Shown here: one piece after another, positions 34,511-43,085 of the stretch
How the letters are laid out: each line of letters begins with the position of its first letter
How positions within the stretch are numbered: position 1 is the first letter of the stretch
Assembly (NCBI RefSeq): GCF_002441655.1
Contig: NZ_JXJU01000003.1
Span: forward strand, 62,001-126,000
DNA length: 64,000 nt
Direction of reading: 5' to 3'
Origin: Lactococcus fujiensis JCM 16395
Lineage (GTDB): Bacteria > Bacillota > Bacilli > Lactobacillales > Streptococcaceae
Translations under genes and position numbers: made by a program
The notes under the pieces: model-generated
Told to the model about the DNA's origin: nothing
Databases searched by the model: none
What the model saw: the letters and a program-made list of their open reading frames with translations, nothing else

Positions 34511-35203
34511 ATGCCAAAATTAGTATTCGCCCGTCACGGACAATCTGAATGGAATCTTGCTAACCTTTTCACTGGTTGGGCAGACGTTGACCTTTCTGAA
34601 GAAGGAACACAACAAGCCATCGATGCAGGTAAATTAATCAAAGAAGCAGGAATTGAATTTGATATTGCCTACACTTCAGTATTAAAACGTGCCATCAAAA
34701 CAACAAACCTTGCACTTGAATATTCAGATCAACTTTGGGTACCCGTTGTTAAGTCTTGGCGTTTGAATGAACGTCACTACGGTGGTTTGACAGGCTTGAA
34801 TAAAGCTGATGCTGCTGCTAAACATGGTGATGAACAAGTTCACATTTGGCGTCGTAGCTATGATGTATTGCCACCAGCTATGCCACATGATGACCAATAT
34901 TCAGCTCACGGAGACCGTCGTTACGCTCACCTTGAAGACAGCCTCATTCCAGATGCAGAAAACCTCAAAGTGACTTTAGAACGCGCCCTTCCATTCTGGG
35001 AAGATCAAATCGCTCCAGCTTTGAAAGACGGAAAAAATGTTTTCGTTGGTGCTCATGGTAATTCAATCCGCGCCCTTGTTAAACAAATTAAACACTTGTC
35101 AGATGACGAAATTATGGATGTTGAAATCCCTAACTTCCCACCACTTGTTTTCGAATTCGATGATAATTTGCAAGTGACTAACGAATACTACCTTGGTAAA
35201 TAA
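34511..35203 (+). CDS. gpmA: 2,3-bisphosphoglycerate-dependent phosphoglycerate mutase
   Basis: Converts 3- to 2-phosphoglycerate in glycolysis. The 230-aa protein has the phospho-His motif [12 protein letters not shown] at the N-terminus, [18 protein letters not shown], and the second His in [12 protein letters not shown]. Synonymous codon use is strongly biased, like the ribosomal protein genes, as expected for high expression. TTTGGAG precedes the ATG; TGTAAAAT near 34464 is the -10 region. Confidence 0.97.
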   Translation: MPKLVFARHGQSEWNLANLFTGWADVDLSEEGTQQAIDAGKLIKEAGIEFDIAYTSVLKRAIKTTNLALEYSDQLWVPVVKSWRLNERHYGGLTGLNKADAAAKHGDEQVHIWRRSYDVLPPAMPHDDQYSAHGDRRYAHLEDSLIPDAENLKVTLERALPFWEDQIAPALKDGKNVFVGAHGNSIRALVKQIKHLSDDEIMDVEIPNFPPLVFEFDDNLQVTNEYYLGK

Positions 35204-35212
35204 TTAGTCTTA

Positions 35213-35238
35213 TAAAAACGATAGTGATATCGTTTTTT
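35213..35238 (+). terminator. Terminator of gpmA
   Basis: AAAAACGATA-GTGA-TATCGTTTTT. Confidence 0.88.
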
Positions 35239-35397
35239 GTTTGCGTTTTTCTTGAAAAATAAGAGAGAAATTTGCTAAAATCAAGGTAGGAATTTTCATC
35301 CTATTAAAGAAAACTGGGCAAGAAAAATTCCTTCATTTGTGGTAGAATGTTAAAGTATAAAAAATTCTAGTGATAGTAAAATTCAATTGGAGATAAA

Positions 35398-37596
35398 ATG
35401 CCAAGTACGACAAGAAGTAAAAAAAATAAAGCAACTGAAAATGAAGTTGAAGTAAGTGAAAATAAAAAAACTTTATCAAGAAAGAGAGATCATATTGGGT
35501 CAATACCCAAGCGTGTAAACATTCTTTTCTTTGTAATTTTTGTTTTGTTTATGATTTTGATTGTTAAACTTTATAATATGCAAGTATTAAATCAAAGTTT
35601 TTATGCAGACAAACTGAGTGGTGTAGGGTCTAATGTGACGATCACTACGGGGGCACCTCGTGGGAATATCTATGATGCGACTGGTAAGGCATTGGCATCA
35701 ACTGTCCCCGTTGAAGCAGTCGAGTTTACACGTGGGCAAAACGCAACAGCTTCTGAAATGCGTAACGTAGCAGATCAGTTGTCAACCATGATTTCGTCAA
35801 GTTCAAGCACGACGACATTAACAACTCGGGATAAGAAAGACTATTATTTAGCCGACAGTACAAACCTTGCCAAAATCAATAGTAGCTTAGCAACCAAAGA
35901 AAAACAGGATAGTTCAGGGAACAACCTTTCCGGTTCCGAAATTTACCAGGTTCAACTTTCAAAAGTTAAAGACACAGATTTGAACTTCAATGCCCAGCAG
36001 ACTTTTGCAGCGCAATTGTTCAAGAAAATGAATGGAACAGCAACTTTCCATACTACAATTATTGCGATTGGAGATATTACAGCTGAACAACAAGCAGCAA
36101 TAGCTGAACGTGAGGGGGATCTGCAAGGTATATCAGTAAGCACAAGTTGGGATCGTTCTTATGCTAATAATTCATTGTCAACATTGGTTGGAACAGTCAG
36201 CAGTCAACAAGCAGGGCTTCCTGCTGAAGATGAAGCAGCTTACTTGAAAAAAGGCTATCAACGTAATGACCGTGTTGGGACATCTTATTTAGAAAAAGCC
36301 TACGAAGAATATCTTCAAGGCACCCATCAAATTAGTAAAGTTGTAATTAATAAGAGCGGCGATGTGTCTGGAACAAAAGTTGTTCAAGAGGGTAAAAAAG
36401 GAGATGACATCAAATTAACCGTTGACCTAAGTTTCCAACAAGGTGTTGATAATATTGTCAAAACACAAATGGATTCTGCTGTCGCACAAGGTTTCGCGAC
36501 TTATTCAAATGGGGCCTACGCAGTCGTGATGAATCCTAAAACAGGGGCAATTTTAGCCATGTCAGGATTCCAGCGTGACCCGCAGACAGGGACAATGACT
36601 GCTGCAACAATTAATACCTTCACTCAAACATTCTTACCAGGGTCAGTTGTAAAACCAGCGACCTTGACAACAGGATGGAGTTTAGGTGCGATAACAGGCA
36701 ATCAAACTTTCACTGCACAAGCAATTAACATTAAAGGCTCAAATCCAATTAAAGACGTTTGGGGGGATACAAATCCATTTGCATTGACAGCGGTACAGGC
36801 TCTTCAATATTCATCAAATACGTATATGACACAAGTCGCTTTAGCTATGCTTGGTCAAAGTTATTCTAATGGGATGTCTCTTTCTTCAAGTAAGGCGACA
36901 ACAGCTTGGGATGCCTACCGTAAAATTTATGGCCAATATGGCTTGGGAACAGATGTAGGTTTTGATATTCCAAATGCAACAACTGGTTTCTTGGGTTCTA
37001 ATACAACAGCGACCAATGCATTATTCGAAGCATTTGGTCAATATGACCAATTTTCTCCATTGCAACTCGCTGTTTATGCTTCAACCATCGCGAATGGCGG
37101 AACGCGTATCACTCCTCACATTGTTCAAGGAATATATGAGAGTAATTCGAATGGGTCAATGGGCAATTTAGTAAAAAAAGTTGAAACTAAGACAATGGAC
37201 AAAGTGGATATTTCAGCGTCGGATATGGATATCATTCATCAAGGAATGTACGCTGTAACGCACGGAACAGATTCATTGACAACGGGACGTCGTATTCAAG
37301 ACGGTGTGACACAAAGTATTTCTGGTAAAACAGGGACGGCGGAAACGGTTGCGGTTGATGCCAAAGGGTACACGCTTTATGCTGCCGATGGAAAAACAAC
37401 CATTAAAACAACTGTATCAAATACTATTTCATTTGCACCATCTGAAAATCCAGAGATTGCTGTTGCCGTGATGGTTCCACATACTTCAACTGTTAACGGA
37501 GCGACTGCAGGGGTTGGACAATTGATTGCCAATGAAATCTATAAACTTTATTTTGGTAATCAAACTTATCAAAATGAAAACAATGCAACCAACTAA
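35398..37596 (+). CDS. pbp2B: Penicillin-binding protein 2B (class B transpeptidase)
   Basis: Monofunctional transpeptidase for septal or peripheral peptidoglycan. The 732-aa protein has a short basic cytoplasmic tail, a membrane anchor at about residues 43-61 and a PBP dimerisation domain. The transpeptidase domain has SVVK (Ser416), SSN (472-474) and KTGT (Lys644). ATTGGAG precedes the ATG. In streptococci and lactococci pbp2b is followed by recR, ddl and murF; here recR and ddl follow, but proBA intervenes before murF. Confidence 0.95.
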   Translation: MPSTTRSKKNKATENEVEVSENKKTLSRKRDHIGSIPKRVNILFFVIFVLFMILIVKLYNMQVLNQSFYADKLSGVGSNVTITTGAPRGNIYDATGKALASTVPVEAVEFTRGQNATASEMRNVADQLSTMISSSSSTTTLTTRDKKDYYLADSTNLAKINSSLATKEKQDSSGNNLSGSEIYQVQLSKVKDTDLNFNAQQTFAAQLFKKMNGTATFHTTIIAIGDITAEQQAAIAEREGDLQGISVSTSWDRSYANNSLSTLVGTVSSQQAGLPAEDEAAYLKKGYQRNDRVGTSYLEKAYEEYLQGTHQISKVVINKSGDVSGTKVVQEGKKGDDIKLTVDLSFQQGVDNIVKTQMDSAVAQGFATYSNGAYAVVMNPKTGAILAMSGFQRDPQTGTMTAATINTFTQTFLPGSVVKPATLTTGWSLGAITGNQTFTAQAINIKGSNPIKDVWGDTNPFALTAVQALQYSSNTYMTQVALAMLGQSYSNGMSLSSSKATTAWDAYRKIYGQYGLGTDVGFDIPNATTGFLGSNTTATNALFEAFGQYDQFSPLQLAVYASTIANGGTRITPHIVQGIYESNSNGSMGNLVKKVETKTMDKVDISASDMDIIHQGMYAVTHGTDSLTTGRRIQDGVTQSISGKTGTAETVAVDAKGYTLYAADGKTTIKTTVSNTISFAPSENPEIAVAVMVPHTSTVNGATAGVGQLIANEIYKLYFGNQTYQNENNATN

Positions 37597-37597
37597 A

Positions 37598-37627
37598 AAT
37601 ATTCGACCAAGTTATTGGTCGAATATT
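37598..37627 (+). other. Perfect 13-bp hairpin after pbp2B
   Basis: AATATTCGACCAA-GTTA-TTGGTCGAATATT right after the stop codon. It lacks a T tract, so it may protect or process the mRNA, or act as a weak terminator. Confidence 0.6.
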
Positions 37628-37726
37628 AGTCTATACTGAAAGTTTAATTTGATGATTAAAAAAGTTTTTTTCAGCAGTATTAAAATAAGATTATCGTTGC
37701 CTAAATAGAAAAGGGAAGCAAAATAG

Positions 37727-38323
37727 ATGTATTATCCAGAACCTATCGCAAAATTAATTGAATCTTTTTCCAAACTCCCAGGAATTGGTCAAAAAACGGC
37801 AACTCGGTTGGCCTTCTACACGATTGGTATGGAAGATCAGGCGGTGAATGAATTTGCTAAAAATTTACTTTCTGCAAAGCGTGATTTACACTTTTGTTCA
37901 ATTTGCGGAAATCTGACTGAGACAGATCCTTGCGGGATTTGCACTGATCCAACGCGAGACAAGTCAATCATTTTGGTGGTTGAAGAACCCAAGGATGTTT
38001 TAGCCATGGAGAAAATTCGAGAATACCGTGGTCTTTATCACGTCTTACATGGCACCATTAGCCCAATGAACGGAATTTCACCAGATGAAATTAACGTTAA
38101 AAGTTTGATCAAACGATTGATGGGTGATGAAGTGGCGGAGGTGATTATTGCGACTAATGCCACCTCCGATGGCGAAGCCACGGCCATGTATTTGGCTCGA
38201 ATGATTAAGCCGGCAGGAATCAAAGTCACTCGTTTAGCGCGTGGCCTTGCCGTTGGTTCAGATATTGAATACGCTGATGAGGTAACCTTATCAAAAGCAG
38301 TTGAAAATCGTCTCGAAATTTAA
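37727..38323 (+). CDS. recR: Recombination mediator protein RecR
   Basis: RecR with RecO and RecF loads RecA at gaps. The 198-aa protein has the helix-hairpin-helix [15 protein letters not shown], the C4 zinc finger [16 protein letters not shown] and a Toprim domain from about residue 80 ([17 protein letters not shown]). AAGGGAAG precedes the ATG. It has its usual neighbours pbp2B and ddl. Confidence 0.97.
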   Translation: MYYPEPIAKLIESFSKLPGIGQKTATRLAFYTIGMEDQAVNEFAKNLLSAKRDLHFCSICGNLTETDPCGICTDPTRDKSIILVVEEPKDVLAMEKIREYRGLYHVLHGTISPMNGISPDEINVKSLIKRLMGDEVAEVIIATNATSDGEATAMYLARMIKPAGIKVTRLARGLAVGSDIEYADEVTLSKAVENRLEI

Positions 38324-38381
38324 TAAAATTAAATTATAAAACGAAAAAGGTTTTTATTTTTCAAGATGATTAAATGACAAA

Positions 38382-38460
38382 ATCGACGGTCAGTGCTAAA
38401 ATGGAAAAAGAATAATTTTGTCAGCTAAATCTACTGAAAGCATCGACGGTCAGTACTGAC
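38382..38460 (+). promoter_or_regulatory. ddl promoter region with a 13-bp direct repeat
   Basis: ATCGACGGTCAGT occurs at 38382-38394 and again, exactly 60 bp on, at 38442-38454. The first copy runs into an extended -10 box TGCTAAAAT (38394-38402). The second is part of a perfect GTCAGNNCTGAC palindrome (38449-38460) 18 nt before the ddl start. The spacing places one copy on the promoter and one in the leader, as for a looping or tandem operator. Confidence 0.6.
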
Positions 38461-38478
38461 AGAAAAAATGGAGAAAAA

Positions 38479-39426
38479 ATGAATATTATCGTACTATTCG
38501 GTGGTTTAAGTCCAGAGGCAGAAGTTTCTGCATCATCTGCAAAACAAATCAGTGAACATCTCGAAGCTGCAGGAAATAAAGTGGTTTCACTTAACTTGAT
38601 TGGGGAGTACCCTGATTATCCTGATTTTGCAGCATTATATAAAGCAAAGGACGAATTAACTTCTGTTCACACTGACAAAACGGTTGAAATCACTGATCAG
38701 ACTTTGAATTTAGCAAAATTAGCTGAGATTTGCTTTTTAGCAACGCATGGTGGTATTGGTGAAAATGGTCAGCTCCAGGCTTTACTCGAACTTAATAAGA
38801 TTAAATTTACGGGCAATCGTTTCCTGAGTACTGGTGTTGCAATGGATAAAGCCTTATCTAAAAAATTGATGGCGCAAGATAAAGTTGGAGTTGCTAAAGA
38901 ATATCTTCCAGCAGAAGTCAATGCCACTGTTTTCCCAATTGTTGTTAAACCTAATGCTTCGGGTTCAAGTATTGGCGTTCATTTTCCTAAAGATATGGAA
39001 GAATTTGAAGCACTTGATTTAGATGATGTTCTCATAGAACAACAACTTTTCGGTCGCGAATTTTCAGTAGGAGTTGTTGACGGCATTGCTTTGCCACCAA
39101 TTGAAATTGTCACTACTGAAGGATTTTACGATTATCAAGCGAAATATAACCCTGGGTTTGTTCAAGAAATTTGCCCAGCAGATATTACTGAAACGGTTGA
39201 TCAAAAATTGCGTGCAGCGGCTGAATATTGCCATAAGCAAATCGGATTTGAAGTCTATTCTCGTGCCGAATTTATTGTGGATGACAATGAAAAAATTTGG
39301 TTTATCGAGTCGAATTCAATTCCTGGGATGACGCCAATGAGTCTTTTACCACAAGAAGCAGCAGTTGTTGGAATGAGCTACACTCAATTGTGTGAAAAAA
39401 TAATCGAACTAAGCCTTAAGGCTTGA
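38479..39426 (+). CDS. ddl: D-alanine--D-alanine ligase (short, atypical)
   Basis: Joins two D-Ala for peptidoglycan precursors; ATP-grasp fold. The 315-aa protein has GGLSPEAEVS, ATHGGIGENGQLQALLE, VKPNASGSSIG and WFIESNSIPGMTPMSLLP. It is nearer in length to E. coli DdlB (306) than to the ~348-aa enzymes of many Lactobacillales. Several motif residues differ from textbook: GENG for GEDG, SRAEF where R-x-D is usual, ESN for E-x-N. The metal-binding Glu and Asn are kept. Context (recR upstream, murF nearby) supports the assignment; an unusual substrate preference cannot be excluded. Confidence 0.88.
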   Translation: MNIIVLFGGLSPEAEVSASSAKQISEHLEAAGNKVVSLNLIGEYPDYPDFAALYKAKDELTSVHTDKTVEITDQTLNLAKLAEICFLATHGGIGENGQLQALLELNKIKFTGNRFLSTGVAMDKALSKKLMAQDKVGVAKEYLPAEVNATVFPIVVKPNASGSSIGVHFPKDMEEFEALDLDDVLIEQQLFGREFSVGVVDGIALPPIEIVTTEGFYDYQAKYNPGFVQEICPADITETVDQKLRAAAEYCHKQIGFEVYSRAEFIVDDNEKIWFIESNSIPGMTPMSLLPQEAAVVGMSYTQLCEKIIELSLKA

Positions 39427-39467
39427 TGACAGAAGAAGTTTTGTCGAACAGGACAAGGCTTTTTTTG
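39411..39467 (+). terminator. Terminator of ddl
   Basis: AAGCCTT (39411-39417) pairs with AAGGCTT (39455-39461), enclosing a GACA/TGTC hairpin, followed by seven T. It overlaps the end of ddl and abuts the proB promoter. Confidence 0.65.
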
Positions 39468-39505
39468 TTATAATGGAAGTTAATTATATTCCTGTCAGAG
39501 CTGAC
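39466..39505 (+). promoter_or_regulatory. proBA promoter with palindrome in the leader
   Basis: Extended -10 TGTTATAAT (39466-39474). The palindrome GTCAGAGCTGAC (39494-39505), inside CTGTCAG-AG-CTGACAG, lies about 13 nt after the predicted start site. Confidence 0.65.
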
Positions 39506-39527
39506 AGAAAACCGGGATGTGAAAATC

Positions 39528-40310
39528 ATGAGGAACTTTGAAAATATCAATCGGATTGTCATAAAAGTTGGAACAAGTACTTTAACTTATGAAAATGGAA
39601 GTTTAAATTTACGCCGCATTGAACAACTGGCTCGTGTTATTTCTGATTTACAGAATTCAGGAAAACACATTGTCCTCGTTAGTTCAGGTGCAATTGGTGT
39701 TGGGGCGCAAAAAATGGGCTTGGATCATCGGCCGACAACAGTCAAGGGAAAACAGGCAGCTGCTGCAATTGGTCAAGCCCAACTGATGGAAATTTACGAT
39801 GAATTTTTCCGTCAGTACAACCAATTGATTGGACAAGTTTTATTAACCCACATGGTGCTGACGGATGACAAAATGCATCAAAATGCCATTAATACATTTC
39901 AAACATTATTAGAGTATAATGCGATACCAATTGTTAATGAAAATGATACAGTCGTTACAGATGAAATTGTCTTTGGTGACAACGATACATTATCAGCACA
40001 TATTGCAAGAATGGTTGATGCCGACTTGTTGATTATGTTGACAGATATTGACGGACTTTATGATGAAGATCCTAATGAAAATTTAGATGCGAAATTAATA
40101 TCCGAAGTTAATGTCATTACAGATAAAATAAAACAAATGGCAGGTGGAGCTGGGTCGAATCGTGGAACAGGCGGGATGCAGACTAAGTTAATTGCTGCTG
40201 AAATTGCTCAAGGGTCATCTACGAAAACGGTAATCATGAATGGAAATAACCCGACAAAAATATATGATTTGTTGGAAGGAGAAAAAATTGGAACATACTT
40301 TGATTGTTGA
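39528..40310 (+). CDS. proB: Glutamate 5-kinase (short form)
   Basis: First step of proline synthesis: phosphorylates glutamate. The 260-aa amino-acid kinase domain has VIKVGTSTLT at the start, VLVSSGAIGVGAQ, FGDNDTLSA and GTGGMQTKLIAA. It lacks the C-terminal PUA domain of the E. coli enzyme, as in other short Lactobacillales ProB. The ATG at 39528 is preferred, though a GTG at 39519 is possible; the ribosome site (GGGA) is weak. It overlaps proA by 23 nt. Confidence 0.94.
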   Translation: MRNFENINRIVIKVGTSTLTYENGSLNLRRIEQLARVISDLQNSGKHIVLVSSGAIGVGAQKMGLDHRPTTVKGKQAAAAIGQAQLMEIYDEFFRQYNQLIGQVLLTHMVLTDDKMHQNAINTFQTLLEYNAIPIVNENDTVVTDEIVFGDNDTLSAHIARMVDADLLIMLTDIDGLYDEDPNENLDAKLISEVNVITDKIKQMAGGAGSNRGTGGMQTKLIAAEIAQGSSTKTVIMNGNNPTKIYDLLEGEKIGTYFDC

Positions 40311-41520
40311 ACAAGCAAAAGCTGCAAAAAAGGCAAGTGACCAATTAGCAAATGCAGGGATTGAACAGCGCAATGCTGCTCTGTTTGCTATTGCTGAAGT
40401 GCTCGAAAAAAATATTGATTCGATAGTGTCGGCAAATGCTAAGGATCTTGCTAAGGCCGCCAATAACCCAATGCTTGACCGTTTAATCTTGAATGAAGAG
40501 AGAATCATCGCCATTGCAGATGCGACACGTAAGATCATTGATTTGCCGGACATTCTTGGTAATATAGATAAAATGTGGCAACGCCCAAATGGCCTGAAAA
40601 TCGGACAACAACGTGTCCCGCTTGGATTAGTTGGAATTATTTATGAAGCCCGACCAAATGTAACGGTTGATGCGGCAGTACTCTGCATAAAATCAGGAAA
40701 TGCATGCCTTTTAAGAGGAGGTTCTGATGCTATTTATTCGAACCTCGAATTGGTACGATTAATGCGACTGGCACTAAAAAGTGTTGGGTTGCCTGCAGAA
40801 GCCATTGAAATTATATCAGATCCATCACGTGAATCAGCAACTCAAATGATGAAATTGAATCAATATCTCGACGTCCTTATTCCCAGAGGTGGCGCAGGGT
40901 TGATTAAATCAGTCGTGCAAAACGCAACGGTTCCTGTAATTGAAACGGGTTCTGGAAATTGCCATATATATATTGATGAATATGCCGATTTAGAAATGGG
41001 ATTAGATATTTTATTCAATGCGAAAACTCAACGGCCTTCGGTTTGTAATGCATGTGAAAGCCTTGTCGTTCATTCGAAAGTTGCAAATGAATTTTTAACT
41101 CAATTGGCTGAGCAAAATACAGGAATTGAATTACGTGGAGATGAACGTACACAAGCAATTATTCCTTGCACACCAGCTACTGATGAAGATTTTTATGAAG
41201 AATATAATGATTTGATTTTATCAATAAAGATCGTTGATGGCCTTGACGAAGCCATTGACCACATCAATGAACATAGCACCAAACACTCTGAAAGCATTGT
41301 GACGAAGGATTATAAAAATAGTCAAAAATTTCTCCAACGCATTAATTCAGCTGTAGTTTACATCAATGCATCCACAAGATTTACAGACGGTTATGAATTT
41401 GGCTTTGGTGCTGAAATTGGAATCAGCACACAAAAATTGCACGCACGTGGGCCGATGGGCATAGAGGCTCTTACTACGACCAAGTACATCGTTTACGGGA
41501 ATGGTCAAATTAGAAAGTAA
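40288..41520 (+). CDS. proA: Glutamate-5-semialdehyde dehydrogenase
   Basis: Reduces glutamyl 5-phosphate to the semialdehyde for proline synthesis. The 410-aa protein has PLGLVGIIYEARPNVT, the catalytic Cys in RPSVCNACESLVVH, and SAVVYINASTRFTDGYEFGFGAEIG (quoted as SAVVYINASTRF and GYEFGFGAEIG). The start is a TTG at 40288, 6 nt after AAGGAG, inside the end of proB, so translation is coupled. Earlier in-frame ATGs have no ribosome site and would give an unrelated N-terminus. Confidence 0.94.
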   Translation: MEHTLIVEQAKAAKKASDQLANAGIEQRNAALFAIAEVLEKNIDSIVSANAKDLAKAANNPMLDRLILNEERIIAIADATRKIIDLPDILGNIDKMWQRPNGLKIGQQRVPLGLVGIIYEARPNVTVDAAVLCIKSGNACLLRGGSDAIYSNLELVRLMRLALKSVGLPAEAIEIISDPSRESATQMMKLNQYLDVLIPRGGAGLIKSVVQNATVPVIETGSGNCHIYIDEYADLEMGLDILFNAKTQRPSVCNACESLVVHSKVANEFLTQLAEQNTGIELRGDERTQAIIPCTPATDEDFYEEYNDLILSIKIVDGLDEAIDHINEHSTKHSESIVTKDYKNSQKFLQRINSAVVYINASTRFTDGYEFGFGAEIGISTQKLHARGPMGIEALTTTKYIVYGNGQIRK

Positions 41521-41540
41521 TCGTCATCACTGGCAAGAGT

Positions 41541-41575
41541 AAAAGGAGTTGACATTTAGCAACTCCTTTTCTATT
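41541..41575 (+). terminator. Terminator of proBA
   Basis: AAAAGGAGTTG-ACATTTAG-CAACTCCTTTT. Confidence 0.9.
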
Positions 41576-41630
41576 AAATTGAACAACTGCTTCCTTAATT
41601 TGGCATAAAAAATGCTATAATTAATGCATT

Positions 41631-42974
41631 ATGAAACTCACATTAAAAGAAATTGCTAAAGTTGTCCATGCGAAAAATGATTGGTCAGTCCTGACAGATC
41701 GAGAAATCCCTAAAATAGAATTTGATAGCCGACTCATCGAGCCAGGGGATCTTTTCTTGCCCTTAAAAGGCGTGCGTGATGGTCATGATTTTATCCCAAC
41801 AGCCTTTGAAAATGGTGCCTTTGCTACTTTTTCGGAAAAAAAGGTTGAACAAACACACCTCCTAGTTGATGACTGTCTTAAAGCATTTCAAGAGCTGGCT
41901 AAATACTACCTTGAAAAAACTAATGTCGAAGTGATTGCCGTGACTGGATCGAACGGTAAAACGACAACAAAAGACATGATTGCAGCGGTCTTATCTGAAA
42001 AATATTCTACATATAAAACACAAGGAAATCATAACAATGAAATTGGATTGCCTTATACCGTGTTGCATATGCCGGACAACACACAAAAGCTTGTGTTAGA
42101 AATGGGAATGGATCATCCTGGAGATATTGATTTTCTTTCAAATTTAGCACAACCTGATTTGGCTATTATTACCTTAATTGGTGAAGCTCATCTTGAATTC
42201 ATGGGCAACCGTCGCAATATTGCCAAAGGAAAGATGGGGATTCAAGCAGGCTTGGGAGTTGAAAATGAATTAATTGCACCTGCAGATCCAATCATTAATG
42301 AGTTCATCTATAATCAACAAAAAATAACTCGATTTGGAGCAGATGAAGATATTTTTGTGACAAACCTTGTTGAACATCGCAATTATCTTTCGTTTAATAC
42401 AAATTTCCTTAATGTTACAATCACCATTCCCGTTCCAGGTAAATACAATGCAACAAATGCGATGCTTGCTGCTTATGTAGGATTCAAAATGGGTTTGTCA
42501 GAGAAAGAAATTAAACAAGGACTTGAACATGTTGAGTTAACCAGAAATCGGACAGAATGGAAAAAAGCGGCAAATGGAGCTGATATTTTAGCCGATGTTT
42601 ATAACGCTAATCCAACTGCGATGCGACTTATTCTTGAAACTTTCCAAGCCATCGAAAAAAATGAAGGGGGACGTAAATTAGTTGTCCTTGCAGACATGCT
42701 TGAATTGGGCAATCAATCAGCAGAACTCCATGCCAAAATGATTGAAAGCCTTAATTTTGAAATCCTTGATAAAGTATATCTTTATGGACCAATGATGAAA
42801 TCACTCTATCAGGTTGCCAATGGTAACCCGAACGTAAGTTATTTTACCGATTTGGAAAATTTATCTGCAACAATCAAAAAAGATTTGCAACCAAATGACC
42901 AAATACTATTCAAAGGTTCAAACGGAATGAAGTTATTTAATGTCATTGAAGATCTTGAAAAAAATATCTCTTGA
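41631..42974 (+). CDS. murF: UDP-MurNAc-tripeptide--D-Ala-D-Ala ligase
   Basis: Adds the D-Ala-D-Ala made by Ddl to the wall precursor. The 447-aa Mur ligase has VTGSNGKTTTKDM (ATP site), GNHNNEIGLPYTVL, and the C-terminal domain with DVYNANPTAMR. There is no Shine-Dalgarno: an extended -10 box TGCTATAAT ends 9 nt before the ATG, predicting a leader of about 3 nt. A GTCAGNNCTGAC copy lies at 41684. It is separated from ddl by proBA. Confidence 0.96.
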   Translation: MKLTLKEIAKVVHAKNDWSVLTDREIPKIEFDSRLIEPGDLFLPLKGVRDGHDFIPTAFENGAFATFSEKKVEQTHLLVDDCLKAFQELAKYYLEKTNVEVIAVTGSNGKTTTKDMIAAVLSEKYSTYKTQGNHNNEIGLPYTVLHMPDNTQKLVLEMGMDHPGDIDFLSNLAQPDLAIITLIGEAHLEFMGNRRNIAKGKMGIQAGLGVENELIAPADPIINEFIYNQQKITRFGADEDIFVTNLVEHRNYLSFNTNFLNVTITIPVPGKYNATNAMLAAYVGFKMGLSEKEIKQGLEHVELTRNRTEWKKAANGADILADVYNANPTAMRLILETFQAIEKNEGGRKLVVLADMLELGNQSAELHAKMIESLNFEILDKVYLYGPMMKSLYQVANGNPNVSYFTDLENLSATIKKDLQPNDQILFKGSNGMKLFNVIEDLEKNIS

Positions 42975-42987
42975 GGTATTTTTTTTT
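42961..42987 (+). terminator. Terminator of murF
   Basis: AAATATCTC-TTGA-GGTATTT stem overlapping the stop codon, then a T run. Confidence 0.75.
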
Positions 42988-42997
42988 GATTTAATGC

Positions 42998-43055
42998 TTG
43001 ACATATAAAATAAATAAATATATAATTCAATAATATATAAAATATTCAGTAAATT
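42998..43055 (+). promoter_or_regulatory. opt operon promoter 1 with CodY-like box
   Basis: Consensus promoter TTGACA (42998-43003), 17-bp spacer, TATAAT (43021-43026). AATATTCAGTAAATT (43041-43055) matches the CodY consensus AATTTTCWGAAAATT at 13 of 15 positions, about 8 nt after the predicted start. Confidence 0.75.
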
Positions 43056-43085
43056 ATATACATTTCAAATAAAGAGGAGAACCGC

